Positions 50,591 to 64,000 of a stretch of DNA of 64,000 nucleotides are shown one piece after another. The stretch is from Symbiodinium natans. Lineage: Eukaryota > Sar > Dinophyceae > Suessiales > Symbiodiniaceae. The stretch covers positions 308,793 to 372,792 of the forward strand of contig CAJNDS010002545.1 in the NCBI GenBank assembly GCA_905221605.1, given 5' to 3'. The position numbers were made by a program, and so were the translations under genes. Position 1 is the first letter of the stretch, and the number at the start of each line of letters is the position of its first letter. The notes under the pieces were generated by a model that worked only from the letters and a program-made list of their open reading frames with translations, was not told the origin of the DNA and did not search any database.

Positions 50591-51051
50591 CTGTGCAGAA
50601 TGAAAAGCAGGGGAACATGGCAGAACACTCCTAAGTTCTCGCACTCTTGGACTTCGGGTCAGCTTTAAACGTTCAAAGCCGCAAAATTTGCACCAAACCT
50701 AAAACCCTCAGCCTGGTTGGTATGACTTCTGAGGGTGGCCTTGTTGCAGATGTCGATCGCATTCCCCACCTGTCTCAGGTGAACCAGATCCTCTGCAGCT
50801 CCTCCCTGCATTGGGCGATGCCGGGATGGGTGATGTTAAGACATGTCAAAGAGTCCGCAGTGGCCTTGAGCCGAGTTCAGCACGACGATAAAGCATCTCA
50901 TGCCGGCAACTTGCTGCGAGAGCTACGAGGCGGCATGCTTCAGAGTTGCGGGTTGCATGCAGCTGCGAGACAAAGCCACCTCCGAAGACTCCGGGCGCGA
51001 ACCCTGGATCAGGGAAGCTTCTTGGAACAAGGCCAGCATGAGCAAAAACAG

Positions 51052-51200
51052 CTACGATAACATGTTGAAGTCAAGGCAGCAGTGGGCCTTCCGCCGAGCA
51101 AGCAGGTGCCAGGCTGCAGCCAGCAACCAGACCTTTGCAAAGTAGGGATTGAGGGTCGCATGCGGCAAGAATGCACTGAAAGGGACCGCACGGCTCCAGT
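51052..51200 (-). CDS. Weak exon candidate
   Basis: The minus strand reads LPHATLNPYFAKVWLLAAAW and HLLARRKAH. An AG/G acceptor is present before VWLLAAAW. There is no family match, and competing frames are also open, so support is weak. Confidence 0.2.
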
Positions 51201-51204
51201 CCCG

Positions 51205-54200
51205 CCGATGAAAGCAGGAAGCGCCGCATACCATACAAATGACATAGGAGTTTCTGTGTACTTGCGTAATCTGCACATTTTGGCCGGAGCTCTGGAAGAC
51301 GTGTGCGTTTGGCTTACCTATGTTCTCCCACAAATGCTTTATGGCCATGATGCCTCACATGTCCTCTTAGCCATGAAGTGATGCACGAAGCAGTTCGTGT
51401 GTTTGAACCATCCTTATTTGTCGATTATACAGTGATTACAAGCACGAAGCAGTTGCCTACATGAAGCCCTGTAGCATCTTGCACTCTCCCAGTTTCGAAG
51501 ACATGCCTGGGTGCCACAAAGAAGACATACTCACCCTGCCCGCCTGTCCTGCGCTGCACCGGGCCTTGCAGAATGGGCTTACGGCGGGCCTACGATGGGC
51601 CTATACATGGGGCCTACAATGCGACCACACTGCGACCCACGATCGCCGCCTCTTAGAGCGATACACTGCGCACAGACTCTTCGAGAGCCAAGGCCTATGC
51701 GCCGAAAGTGCCGCCAGACGCCGGAAGCGCACGCCATGCTGCGAGCACGTCCACTGCCCAGCATTTTTCATCAGAGCGGAACTCACTTGCAACTCGGACA
51801 GTTTGTGGGTGGCTTGATGCTTCGTGCTGGTTGATGCTTCAAGTTGAGATCTTCTTCGTGCTTTCACATATCGCGTTGCAGTTGGCTGTGTCATGCAACG
51901 TCACAGGTTTACCTCACAGCTGCGCAGATCTCCTCGTCGAGAACATTGTAGAAAAGGCGCTGGGAGCAACCTGCGACCTGAAACCGTGAAACCCTCTGCA
52001 GCTGCAAAGGAGACTGTTCCCACGCGGGTTCACGCCAGACGCTCCTCAAAATAGCGACCGTGGCCACGTGGAAAACTGGCCAAAGGCCAGGCCACAAAGC
52101 CTCCACAAGCCTCTGCCTCCACCAGCTTCAGGTCTTGAGGTCAGCGATGTTTAATAAATTTGCAACCTTTGGGGTGTTGACGTGGTTCAAGCCGGGTTAA
52201 CCTGGGTGAGCAAGACCAACCCGCATTGCCCCCCTGAACTCAGAAGAACCGATGAAACTTGGAATCATCAAGCCCCCTCGATTCCACCCTCGTTTCATCC
52301 GAAAGGGATGCCCCGAGCAGGTGGGGCCAGACGTGGGGGCCTTTTGAGAAAGACGCGTCCTTGCAGACCTCGCCGGCAAGTGCCGGTTCTCCAGCCCCAA
52401 GAATGGGCAGCTCTCGGACCAAATACTCCGCTGAACTTGCCTCGCAGAATCGCATGTCACAACTTGACTTGCCGGCCGGTGGATCTCAAATCGCGCAGGA
52501 ATTAACAAAGACCCTGAGAGGTCCAAGTGGAGATTTTGGCACCACTTGTGGCGTTCGGTCCTCTTGGAGCTTCGAGAGCCTACCGTACTTTACGGCTGTA
52601 CCTCTCATCTACCTTTTTTTTGTTGGAGGAAAAGACCGAGATAGCCTAGCAATGGCAGCAAGAGGACCAACTGCAACCTACACAACCTATCCATCCACTT
52701 TGTGGATGCAGTCGAGTCGGTTTCACAGCCTAAGAAGATGCCTTCGGTGGCTTCTTCAATCCTGTTCAATGCATAAGACTTGGGCTCTTTGCTTCGACTC
52801 GCTTTGTATCCAGGCCTTGTGCTGGGAATGCAGCTTCCGTGTAAAGGAGGTGTCACTTGCATCGCCAGTGAGAGTGAGGGTGACCTCAACCCCAATCGCA
52901 TGGCAGCAAAACTCGCTTCTTGGTCGCACCCGAACCCTCACATGCGCACCTTCGGCGATGGTTCGGGATCGGGAAAGTGTAGGTTGAATGTCACTTAGGG
53001 CAAATGCAACACTGTGGGGGGGTTATCATCTAAAAATGCCCTGCATCGAGCATAGCAATGCTTTGCATTGCATGAGAAAAGTCTTCGCGCGGTTCGCTGC
53101 CGATCATTGCGGTTGGACAACGCAAACAGAGCATAGAATTCCGCCGCAGATCAGTGCGGCTTGCAAAGAACAATCAGGTATAAGGAATTCCGTGAAGCGT
53201 CTGACACCCTGCTCTGAGTACCATGATCACAGCGTACCGCCAAGGCCCCCTCACGCAAGTTTGATGTCACTGTTTGTGACTCTCGCGTAGGAAACCTGAG
53301 AGGAGAAACCGAAGCACACAAGGCCACAAGCTTTGATGCCACACTGAGATTGCCACCCAAGTCGAGGATTTGGAATTTCTGGCCATTTCTCACGAACCTC
53401 GGCCAAAGGAAATCCTACCACGCCTACATTGAGAAGGGCTGCACGTGCAGCAACCCGTTCTTTCCCGGGGAGAGCACTTGTTGAGCTTCCTGTGAGAGGC
53501 CCTCTCCACGAACGCCTTGCAAGCGTTCTGCTGCAAAAGGCTTTGGGACATAAGACGGGTTCAGACTACTCTTGACCGTGTTGGTACTAGTACAACTGCC
53601 CGACATCTACAGACTATGGCCAAGGCTTGGTGAAACTGAGTGCGCCTCGCTTTCATTGTGCTTCGTCACAAGCCACAGCTCTCCTTCCACAACGAGCGGC
53701 TCATCAGGAACTAGTTCAATGCTTCCTCCTAGACTTTACCACCGCAAGGGAGGAGATGGCTTGGCAGACATAAAAAAAAGGTGCCTTTCATTGACACGTC
53801 CAGAATCTCCGCAACCTTCAGGCCCTGAGCTGCTCGGCAAGTTCAGCGTTGTAGCATGTGCCAGCTACATCTTGACGACATCAGGCGAACTAGCTTCAAG
53901 CACCTTTACATCTTAAGGCTCGCCATGTCTCTAAACTATGTCTTTAAACTGTTAAAGTGACATTTGGCACAATCACTAGAACACGCCCAGAGGAACCGGT
54001 CTACATGTCTACGCACGCCCAAACATAACCATGCCGAACGTGATGCAGCGGTGCTTAGAGGCATGTGCGAACTTGAACAGCCTGGGCGCGGGCAACTACA
54101 ACCTTGCTTCTCACATGATTATTTCTGCAGTGTGTGTCCAAATTCTGGGTGTGCATCCGGGCGTTGACACCCATATCCCTCTCGCAGCATCGCTATCCAA

Positions 54201-55195
54201 TATCCTCATCCCCGTATCACTATCCAAATCATATTCCGTCTCGATATCCCAGCATCATTGTCCAGCAACGGTATCAGCCAAAACTACCTCTTGCATGTTC
54301 ATGGTGTCCCATTAGCCATTACTCTCTTACCTGCTGGCCAGGCTACCTAGCACACATCCCATCCACTTAACATCCAAGCACCGTATCTTTTTCCAATTCC
54401 CACTCTCTAGTCCCGTGTCTTGCAATGTCCTTAAGTGAACGAGGGAGCGCCCCGACCCGCCCTTTAGATCTCCTCCATTAAGGCAAACAGTCTTTGTAAC
54501 CATGATGTGGATGCGGTCGCCTTTTGGGCCCAATCCTGGTGGTTTAGGTTTCAAGCACACTCTGCTGTCATCCGAAAGTATGAAAAGACCTCAAAGACTG
54601 GACTGGCCACTTGCTGCATCACACAGCCCGGTCGATGATGCAAACAGACATCGTGCATTCTGCAATCCAAGACTGAAGCAGGCCTTGATGGTGTCAATGC
54701 GGACGTGAACGGACGTGGCCACAGCAGTGGCAGACTGGCCAGCTTCGCTATAATTGTTCTGTGCAACACATCAGGGCTGAAGGTCTCCTGACATCTAGGA
54801 GACGTGCAGCTGCAAAGCCTTTTCTTCCCCAGGCCTCTGGCCAGAGTTCACGCGAGCAACGGTAGATCTCGGCCAGAATACGCAGTCCTCATCCGGTGAC
54901 CAGGACATGTCAGATCTAAATCCAAGCCCCCCACGAATTCAACAGGAACTGCATAGGGGAGAGCCGGACTTGCCCAAGAATGTGAAGCCCCTTCTGGGTT
55001 TCGCGAATTGCACGGCGTCATCTGCAACATCCATGCGAAACGATTGGAAGCCCCCTCTCTGATTTGAGCTCCGGGCGGAGCACTGCCCAGTCCGAACCTG
55101 GGAGAAAATTCAGATGTGGCAAAAAATGGCAGATGTATGATCCAACTACCTGCAGAAGCGACACAGCTGCATTAACAGCAACAGCAAGGGCCCAC
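51205..55195. other. No supported gene
   Basis: The longest frame is on the plus strand (52259-52987, 242 codons, serine-rich, with a lone hydrophobic stretch FTAVPLIYLFFV). It has no domain and opposes the direction of every identified gene, so I do not call it. Confidence 0.35.
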
Positions 55196-55202
55196 GGCAG
55201 TA

Positions 55203-56018
<816 letters not shown>

Positions 56019-56025
56019 ACCAGCA

Positions 56026-56140
56026 ATCTAAGCAAATTCCAAACAGCATGCCCCGGGCCATGAAGAACTTCGCACCGAGATTGCGGCCCAAGGCTTGAAG
56101 GAAGGCTGGACCATAGTAGATCACGAAGGCCGGCCCTGCC
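56026..56140 (-). CDS. Unidentified exon beside the trinucleotide array
   Basis: The minus strand reads PAFVIYYGPAFLQALGRNLG followed by AKFFMARGMLFGIC after an AG/G acceptor at about 56141. It ends only a few bases before the CAG/TAG repeat array on its 3' side, so the array probably sits at the start of the next intron. The function is unknown. Confidence 0.35.
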
Positions 56141-56169
56141 TTGCATGCGTTGCAAAGGACTCCACACAA

Positions 56170-57735
56170 ACTTCAAGAAGCATTGTCGCAGCGGCTGCTC
56201 TTGCGATTGTTGCGCGGCCGCGACTTCCGCCCGAGGTCTAAGCACGCTGGGCATAACTACATGACATAAATCCTGACAAACAGCCATTGCTTGGTCGCGC
56301 CTCACTACAGCCAACTTTGATGACAAGCAGGCAATCGTGCGGGACTGTGTCCGGCAAATAGGAAGGATACATCAAAGTAATGAGGATCAATGAAACATGT
56401 GCCGGCGTAGACCCCAAACAGCGTACAAGAGCATTCGAAGAGCAACTTCAAGAGCACTCCAAGAAGACGTCAACTCATGACAATTCCCAGAGCACTCCAA
56501 CGAAATCCTGCACTTCACCGCATATGCAAGGGACCGAAGCGCCAGAGTGCCATGTGCAAATCATGCAACACCGTGAAGTGCTTCATTTCCTTATAAAATG
56601 GCGCGGAGAGAGAAAAAGAATCCAAGAGCCCAAAATGCAGGAAAGCCCTCTGAAGCGATGAAAAGCTTCAAAGCAACCACAGGACTTAGAGGGGGAGCAC
56701 GATACAGCGGAACGTGCGCACGGGACCTAGGCCGCAACGCAACGTGGCACCTGCCACGATGCCCTACTTGCGATGCTGTGGATGCCGGCCGACATGCGCG
56801 GGCTCTCTGAAGTGCACGGCACCTAGGTGAGAGCGTCTCCAGCACACGAAAACACCAACAGCATCGCCTTTTGCGATTTGGAATGCGCACGCCAGCGGGA
56901 GGGTCAAAAAGAATGCATAAATATGCCGGCGCAGACCTCCAACAGAGGCCACTTCAAGAGCACTCCAAGACTCCAAGACCACAGCACGGCACGGCGCGGT
57001 GCGGCGCGGCGTGGCACGGCACGGCACGGTATGCCACCACCCCAGGGCCCCAGGGCACATGGTCTTTAAGCAATTATGGAAGTGTCGAATGAGGAATCTA
57101 AAATCCTAAAGTCCAAACTCTCCTGTTCCTCTCGTCACCCAATTGGGATGCAGGCTGGTCTGGCCAGGATCTCTTTGGGTACCAACGTCGGCGAGAAGGA
57201 CTGGCCTCGGATTGGCTGAGCAGTCTGCGAGTGAGTTTAAGGCACTGAGCCTTGGCTCTTTTGCGTTGCGTGATGCTTGGAACGCTGAGGCAGCTGTCAC
57301 ATCTCGGGGCTTACAACACAAGCTGTGGGAGGGCACGCGCATCGACAGGACGAGACAAAGTGATCTACTTGGCCGTTTTGCGCACGAATGCTCTTAGAGG
57401 CGACACTGTCGAACTCTTTAAAAATCATGGAAAAGTTTAGACTTGAGGTAAGAGGTGCGAACTCCTTTGCAAGCCGTAAAATGAAGCCAAGAAAGATGCG
57501 GCACAGATTCCTGTGCAGCCGGTTCGAGCCATCTCGACGCTCAACACCTCCTTGTCCTGAGCAAAATGGAGACTCGATGGTACTGACAAGAAAACTCCTA
57601 CTGTATTGTTGTGGACTTGCAGGTTCAGGAAGCTCAAGGCAGAGGCAGCAAAGCTGGAGACCGCGCATTCCTACGAGTGGAGACCTAAGCAGAGCTGACC
57701 CTGAAGGGGCCCATCGGCTTGAAGCCGCCTTTGTT
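56170..57735. other. No supported gene
   Basis: It holds a GGCAC/GGCGC pentamer run at about 56985-57032 and two copies of CTTCAAGAGCACTCCAAGA (near 56446 and 56953). Minus frames at 57297-57740 remain open, but I cannot define exons. Confidence 0.35.
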
Positions 57736-57741
57736 CTCACG

Positions 57742-58280
57742 TCATAGTTTTTGTGGGAACACCCTTGCAACTTGCCGTGAACAAGCCCATCCGCCACCAT
57801 GCAGATGTAGCAGCCAAGTCGTAAGGCCATGGAAAGATACACGCGCCCCTTGAATCTTCCAGCGCTGGCCTCGTCCGGCAGCTCCAGATTGAACGCGTCC
57901 AGCACTGTCCGCCCATTTGCCTCGCTCAGTCTGTTTGCATGTGCGTGCCTGGCACGATATGACACAAAGCCCAAGAACCGTCCCTGCACCTTGTTGAGGA
58001 ACGAGAACAAACAACCTCTAAGATTCGACACCTCCCAAGCCTCGCATACAGTACTAACGGCGAGCAAGCGTGCAGACCTAGGACCAAAGAAAAGCTTGCA
58101 ACGTCAAATCACATCAACGCGGCATAGCCTGACATCGAATCCGGAAAACAACATGAAACCCGCATCTGCCTGCGCCATGCAGAGGAGGCGCATGGCGGCA
58201 ATGGCATGGGGGCCTACAGAGCGCAGATAGTTCACGGCGATCCAAACTACTATCTTGATAATCATGAGTACACATGTATA
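57742..58280 (-). CDS. Unidentified gene, two exons
   Basis: Exon about 58275-58125 reads MIIKIVVWIAVNYLRSVGPH, then AIAAMRLLCMAQADAGFML, and ends at a likely GC donor. The next, within 58067-57742, reads NKVQGRFLGFVSYRARHAHA, NRLSEANGRTVLDAFNLELP and RVYLSMALRLGCYICMVADG. Codon pattern, length and helix-like composition favour coding on the minus strand. Both contain possible membrane-facing stretches. No family is recognised. It lies downstream of 14-3-3 on the same strand. Confidence 0.4.
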
Positions 58281-58716
58281 GAAGTCCGGTCCCAAGAGAA
58301 GACACAACTTCCTGTCAAGGCTAAGCCCTCAAAAGGCAGGAGGATGTGCCTGGTTGTTGTTGATGTTGATTTTTGGAGGGGCGTGGGGGGGGTCGGGGGG
58401 TCGGCGGGGGGGTGAGGCAATCGACGTCGCGCCCACCTTGCGGTGGTTCCTTCAAGGAAGGCACGTGGTCTGTCCACCGGTACTTCAGATACCTCTCCAT
58501 GACCTGCACAGAACGGGTCACGGGCAGGTTCATTGAGATTTTCCCTGTTGCCCCTGCCCGCAACACAGCTCAAAACAGCTCCGCAACTTGTTTTCGCATC
58601 CCGTTCTTGTGCAAGGCGGTATGCATGGTGCTTTTTTCCCTATCCCCTTCAAAGGGGACAGTCCCAAAGCTGTATGGTACCCTTCCGGAGGGATTGGGCC
58701 TGTTCTGGGCCGGATT

Positions 58717-60322
58717 CTAGGCCGCTTCTCCCTCTTGGTCAGATGTCCACAAGGTGAGATTGTCGCGCAGCAGCTGCATGATGAGGGTCGAGTCCTTGTA
58801 GGACTCCTCCGCGACGTTGTCCAACTCGGCAATGGCATCCTCGAATGCTGTGCGGGCCATCTTGCAGGCATTCTCGGGATCGCACAGCACCTGCAAAAGA
58901 TCACATGCTGGGCCTCATCAGGCTATTATCAGACTTCTGCCCTTCTGCAAACTCCAGATGACCTGAACCCAGGGCCCCCTGGGCGCCTCGTACATGAAAA
59001 CCGAGAAGTTCAAGGCCAAGCCAAGGCGAATTGGGTGGGTCACAGCCAGGTCTTTGGCTGCGATCTCCTGACACGTCAAGGGCTATGGCATACGAAAACC
59101 ATGCAGACCCAAGATGCGAAACAACTCTCTTTTGGGGAAAACTGCCGGGGACGTCTTTCAGATCCCGAGGAGTCCTCTGCTTCCTTGTAAGCCTGGCGCG
59201 CCTTCTCCGCTGCAGCGTGCTTTTGGTCACCGTCGCGGAACTCCGCAATGTAGCCTCAGCTTCCATGGTCGCTTCATGTCGCTTCGCTGTGCGTGGTTCG
59301 GGGTTCTTTTCGCCTTCTCATAGCTGAAAAAAGTTTTGCGACGAAGCGATAGGCAAATGCTTGAGAGCAGCGGTAGTAGTCCGCCTTCATCTTCTGGTAG
59401 AAGACCTTCGACTCGCCGCTGGTGGCTTTTGGGATCAGCTGGCTATCCAGGAGTTTGAGGATGGTGTCGCAAATCTTCTGCAGCTCGGCCTCAACCTCTT
59501 TCGGGCCAGCATGTTCTCTTGCGTTGTCTCCGCTACAAGTTCAACCAAACAACTCTCCCCAGGGTAATCCCGACTTGGACATCAAGTACACGTCATACAC
59601 TGCAGGCAATTCCCAGGCCTTGGCTTACCAGAGCCCTTAAGCCCCGCAGCAAAGCACAGGAATGTTGGAGTACCCGGGCCAGTTTAGGGAGGGAAGGGAT
59701 CTTGGACATTCAAAAGGGGTCGAAGGTGCAGTTCACCTGTCCATAGCAACAAAGACTCAACATACCACGCCTTCTCGCAGTACTCTCCGGCGAGGGCAGC
59801 GTTGTCTGCGTTGCCTTTGGAGGTCTCCTTCCTCAGGTCGCAGAAGGATGCCAAAAACATCGACAACTGACCGCACTCCAAATGACCCGGAGAATCAATA
59901 GTCTCTAAACAAGACCAAGAATGAGAGTGCGTCAGCTGACCGGGGTTATCCCTAACCCCTACAGTCTGGGGGTCGGCTTACCTTGGGGGGGCAGGAGGAG
60001 GACGGGGTGGGAAGGGGCCAAACAAGACTACCAACAGATTGTCACACTATCCAAGAATCTGCTTGACGCTGGTGATGATGCGCCAGGCAGCACGGCGAGA
60101 GCCCACATTGTTTTTGTAGGCGACGGACAACAGGTTCCGCTCCTCCACGGAAAGCTCTTCACCGTGGTCGCCAACTTCTTTCATGTAGTCTGTCAGGTTC
60201 TCCAACCAAAAACATCAGGCGCATGATTGAAAATTGAAAACACAGCACAAGCATGCACAAGCATGCACAAGCTGCCCACCTGCCATTTCATCATAGCGCT
60301 CTGCCTGCTCTGCAAGCTTGGC
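58717..60322 (-). CDS. 14-3-3 protein, seven exons found
   Basis: Dimeric adaptor that binds phosphoserine/phosphothreonine motifs in client proteins. Exons in coding order: 60322-60284 ([13 protein letters not shown]), about 60199-60060 ([31 protein letters not shown]), 59831-59771 ([20 protein letters not shown]), 59495-59369 ([28 protein letters not shown]), 59254-59175 ([15 protein letters not shown]), 59067-58987 ([15 protein letters not shown]) and 58890-58717 ([29 protein letters not shown], then TAG). Both family signatures and the phosphopeptide-groove residues K, R and RY-type positions are present, so the protein looks functional. Donors include GC (58987, 59771) and GA (59175, 60060). 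The first exon, with the start codon, was not found upstream of 60322. The acceptor before ENLTDYM is unclear. The C-terminus is short and acidic, as is common in this family. Confidence 0.97.
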
Positions 60323-60329
60323 CTCGGCA

Positions 60330-61694
60330 GACGCAACTCAACAAGGGTGCTGCGTTCAGTAAAACACTTCGTAGCACTCAACAGAAAGGCCGTGGCAAAG
60401 TACACGGCCTTTTCACGAGAAGGCATGGCTGCAGGAAGTGGCTTGCACAACGTGCGGGAATGCCGAGCAGGTCACAGCGTTGCAGCTTGAACTCAGACGG
60501 CCATCACGTGCACAGCTGCGTCGTTGTTGCGAAGCATGACTGGCAAACTGAGCTCGAAATGTCAGGCAATTTACTCCTGGCCACAGTTGGCGACTAGTCA
60601 GCAAACGCATGGTCACTGCTGTACAGCCTTGCGGCTTGACCACGAGTCCACCATGCGAGCGACACCGAGCGACTCAACAATTCTTCGCCCCGGTGGCTGC
60701 CCGCATTTTGTGCCTGCGTCTCCGTCTGCGACGTGATGCCCTCGATGAGCTTAAACGATTGCAGGAAGCTGTTCAACACCTCAGCGGCAGCTTCACCGAA
60801 ACGGAGGGCCTTTTGCACAACTGCAGCAGACCTTTAGACTCAGTGCGAGACGTGCAGGGGAAACTTGATCGTAAACTTTTCACATCCGCCAAGCGGTGTC
60901 GGCTCAGCACCAGCCTTGGAAGAATCTCACAATCCCCGATGCCGAGGCTTGAAAATTGGGTGACTTGCTGTTTCGTGTGTGCAAGGCCTTCACGAACCCC
61001 AATTTTGCACCATCGAATCATGGATTAAGAGTCTCGGAACATCTCTGAACTCATTCGTCCTCTAATCAACGACGAAGACCGAAGGCGGTGACGGGGCAAG
61101 TCAGAGCACTAAGCCGGCTAAGCTTGGCACCAAGTCAGTCAGCCAGTGCACAAAATACAGGGCCACATCTCTCGCTCCAGCATGCAGCCTGAAATGGGGG
61201 CCCAAAACAGCACATAAGCAAAAATTAGGACAGGGATATCCCATGTAACCCCCTTACAATGAAGCCCAATAAGGTAGGGATATCCAAAATGCTTATGCTT
61301 ATGTCCTTTTTGGGTCCCTAATGAAACGGCTTCAGGCTTCAGACCAACCTGGCCCTTTCATCCCAAAGCTCGCAGACCTCTAAGCCTGAAAGCCGCAAAC
61401 TTGATGCGAGTCTGTTACAGGCTGTTACGCTTTGTTCCCCACTGTTTCTGATCGTCTTGGGACGCTTACTTCTGCGATGCTACATTACTGCTACTGACCG
61501 TGAATAACAATATGAACAGCGGCACGAAACGCGCACCGGGCTTGGCACATAAACTTTTCGCACATATTCAGCATCACGAGACTCAGGGCCCTGGCCGCCG
61601 ATCCTTGGCGATGGCTTCCCGAAACTTGGTGAAGATTGCTCCCGGTGGCGCCTTTGAAGCGGGAAGGTAGGTAATTGGGTGAGAGGGCTGGTAG

Positions 61695-61752
<58 letters not shown>

Positions 61753-63130
61753 CAAGACAATCAACGCAACAACGCATCGTACCGATGGCTAGGATTGGGT
61801 ACCCTGAAAAATTAAGAGGAGGGGGGACCTAAAAGCAATCCTCCAGGTGCCTGAAGAAGCAATATCCAGTGCCGATTGGAATTGAAGTTACGTTGCAAAA
61901 AGAAAGACGACCACAACGACTCGTTAAGTGCCACCTTCCGGCGATGTTGCATATGAACGACCTCATGAAAATCGAGGATTGGATACATCAAATGGCAGGA
62001 TCACTGCAGCTGATGCCAAACAAGAGGACTGACTAAACGTATCAAGCCAAGCTATACTGTACAGCAGGGCTTGCAGCGAGGCTTCGCGGGCGCACCACCC
62101 CAAAACGACAGGATGCTCTAACAATTTAGGAATGCACAGACACCTCAGCTTGCGCCTTGGTGGCACCTACGAACAACTAGAAAAGCAGGCCACGCGCGAT
62201 CATGATGGCCCGTAATAGTCCCTTTTTGAAGCCTTTCCCATGATGCAGCTCTTGAGCGGGTCCGCTTCGTGCATCTGTTTTCAGAGGACTTGCGGTGATG
62301 CGCACCTTGCAGTGTTCGAATTCGTCCTCCAGTGTGCCGCTCGCGCGCTCCCTGCAAAGTGCCTCCTATGCACCCCTGTGCACCGAGTGTCCCATGATGT
62401 GCACCCCATGTGCCCCCTTTCTCTGCAAGACTCATGACGGGCTCCATACTTACTGTAAACCTCCTCTGGACCCGGCTCCATGTTGCTGAGGCGGGACATT
62501 CTCAAGCCTGAAAGCCCGGCTCATCCCGCCTCAATCTTAGTCCCTAACCAGACCCTAAACTTCGAAGACCTGAGGGTTGCAACCTGAGGGTTGCAGGGTG
62601 TTTCGAGTCTGGGGTTCATGGTTCAGGGTACACTGCAGCTCCGATACCCCGTCTTTTGGGGCTTCAGGCTTGGGATGGTTTAGGGATGCACTACGGGTCT
62701 TGGGTTGGGTTGACCCCGGAAACGCTCCTGCACGCCCCCATGTAACGTGAATCGTGCAAAAGAGTAGGGGAGTAGCGTGCATCACCGCGGCGAGAAACGT
62801 TTGCATGAAGTGGACATGGACACTACGGGGCTTGGCCACGACGAGCCTCGGCCTGCACAAGCCAACCGTGGTTGAAGCATAGGTTGCACCTTGGAGCTAA
62901 AGGGATCTGGCAGCTCTTTGAAGGTGAGGTGAGGGGTTTAGGGTTCGCAATGCTTTGCAGAAAAGGGCAAAACGCTCTCCTAGCATTTTTGGAGGGTTGT
63001 CACATTCCTAGGGTGAAAGGCCGCGCAGCTCGTTGTGTGAATTCTGCAAGATTTTCACCTGCATGCATTCTCGAGATGAGCAGGAAGGAGGAGCAATCGG
63101 CCGACTTCCCCTGGGCCCTGGCTGTGTGAA
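60330..63130. other. No certain gene
   Basis: The first 14-3-3 exon should be here. A minus frame at 60594-60818 reads ALRFGEAAAEVLNSFLQSFK and could be an exon of another gene. A plus frame at 62872-63129 has no domain. The (AC)n repeat lies at 61697-61750. Confidence 0.35.
61697..61750 (+). repeat. (AC)n dinucleotide repeat
   Basis: About 27 uninterrupted CA units. Confidence 0.95.
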
Positions 63131-63131
63131 C

Positions 63132-63760
63132 TGCACGGATTGCCGCTCTGCCGGGTCAAGCTCCTTGAAGGAGGGCAACAGCTCCGTGTAGTGGTCCTCG
63201 CCGACAGGTCTGAAGCATTGTCATCAAGGCGTGGTTGGACAATGCCACGGAAAGAGACGGTGTCGCATCATTTCGTGCGAAACAAGGTACACAGAATGGA
63301 AGTTCACCGCAACTGCAACACTACACGGTGCGTAATGACATGGAAGTGTTAGTGACCGGTCAAGAGATTCAAGCTTTGGATTTCGTAACTCTTCTTTGTA
63401 GCTCAGTGCTATAACAATGAGCATCCAAGCCCGGGTCCAGAATGTAGCAGAGGGCGGTGTCGTGATCACCAATCACATCGCCAGCAGCGTAACCTCGTCA
63501 ACATGCGCACCCAAGCTTGGCAAGCTTCGGCAAAGGCTAAACAACTCGAGTCTTCATTCTTCATCACTAGCAAATGTCTGGCCGAGAGCCAGGCCATGGT
63601 ACCCATGGTGCTCCTGTTGCACCTTGCAGACATCTCCGAAGGTTTTCAAGAAAAAGGGCTGGGAACGCCAAGAAGATCGCAAAAAAAAACAGCATGCCAG
63701 TAGCAAGTCCGCTTTCCGTGAAACCCTTGAACGAGAAATCGCTGTAGAAGAAACTAAGTC
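63132..63760 (-). CDS. Unidentified membrane protein, three exons at the right end
   Basis: Exons: about 63760-63620 (SFFYSDFSFKGFTESGLATG followed by the membrane span MLFFFAIFLAFPALFL), about 63495-63390 (AAGDVIGDHDTALCYILDPG, then LDAHCYSTELQRR) and 63208-63132 (PVGEDHYTELLPSFKELDPA, ERQSVQ; GT donor). An in-frame TAG just upstream of the first piece lies inside an acceptor-like AG/G sequence. The family is unknown. The gene may start beyond the window. Confidence 0.45.
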
Positions 63761-64000
63761 CCTAGCCCCGACGAATTCTGCATCTACAGCAACATACACC
63801 CGTAGATGGTCAAACGATGTCAAACGCGGCTTGATGCAGCATGATGGTTGCCCCAGAAGAAGGCCACAGGCGAATATGGACACGGTACCGAATCCATCAA
63901 GCGAAAGTAACGACAGGAGAGCCACCAAAGAAAGTTACGACAGAAAACTCCACGATCATGCCGATGCACTGGAGGCCAGGAGGCGCTGCGGCGCTGCGGG

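Noticed and set aside
52259-52987. Plus-strand open frame of 242 codons
   Set aside because: It has no domain and no splice evidence, and runs against the direction of all identified genes; kept only as a note.

Overview
This window looks like nuclear DNA of a dinoflagellate, most likely of the Symbiodiniaceae/Suessiales type. Coding sequence is sparse and cut into very short exons. Introns start with GT, GC or GA and end in AG, and the next exon nearly always begins with G, a splice signature described for dinoflagellates. Plant-type TTTAGGG telomere-like repeats, long micro- and minisatellites and a dinoflagellate-type 'FLSHTW' membrane protein fit the same picture. There are no ribosome binding sites, operons, rRNA genes or tRNA genes that I can support. 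Most of the long open frames are products of repeats.

All genes that I can identify are on the minus strand, so transcription runs from right to left across the window. From the right end they are: an unidentified membrane protein (about 63.1-63.8 kb); 14-3-3 (58.7-60.3 kb, seven exons found); unidentified exons (57.7-58.3 and 56.0 kb); a sphingosine-1-phosphate/long-chain-base phosphatase (47.7-49.4 kb); a PPR-Smr protein (43.4-44.3 kb); a membrane protein with short exons (41.6-42.5 kb); the FLSHTW/TIR-like multi-membrane-span protein (39.2-41.5 kb); mitochondrial cytochrome oxidase subunit 2, N-terminal half, nuclear encoded (cox2a, 37.6-38.8 kb); an EF-hand protein with a MGACCS N-terminus (35.4-36.9 kb); an unidentified gene (31.5-32.1 kb); a two-RRM RNA-binding protein (24.8-27.4 kb, perhaps starting at 28.5 kb); unidentified exons near 21, 19 and 18.9 kb; GAPDH (14.3-17.8 kb, 17 exons found); and unidentified exons at 11-12 and 9.2-9.7 kb.

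The rest is repeats or sequence without a recognisable gene. The main arrays are a 144-197 bp repeat (1.8-3.0 kb), a 13-bp minisatellite of about 1.3 kb (5.6-6.9 kb), (AT)n tracts around the last GAPDH exon, an exact 232-bp repeat inside an intron that splits the second RRM domain (25.1-26.1 kb), a 9-bp CAACACCAA array (30.3-30.6 kb), a CT-rich array (49.8-50.1 kb) and a compound trinucleotide array (55.2-56.0 kb).

The genes do not form a pathway. Glycolysis, respiration, sphingolipid signalling, calcium sensing, RNA binding and 14-3-3 signalling stand side by side, as expected for one-way dinoflagellate gene clusters processed by trans-splicing. Exon limits were worked out by hand from protein-family conservation. 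First exons and some micro-exons are missing from the models.
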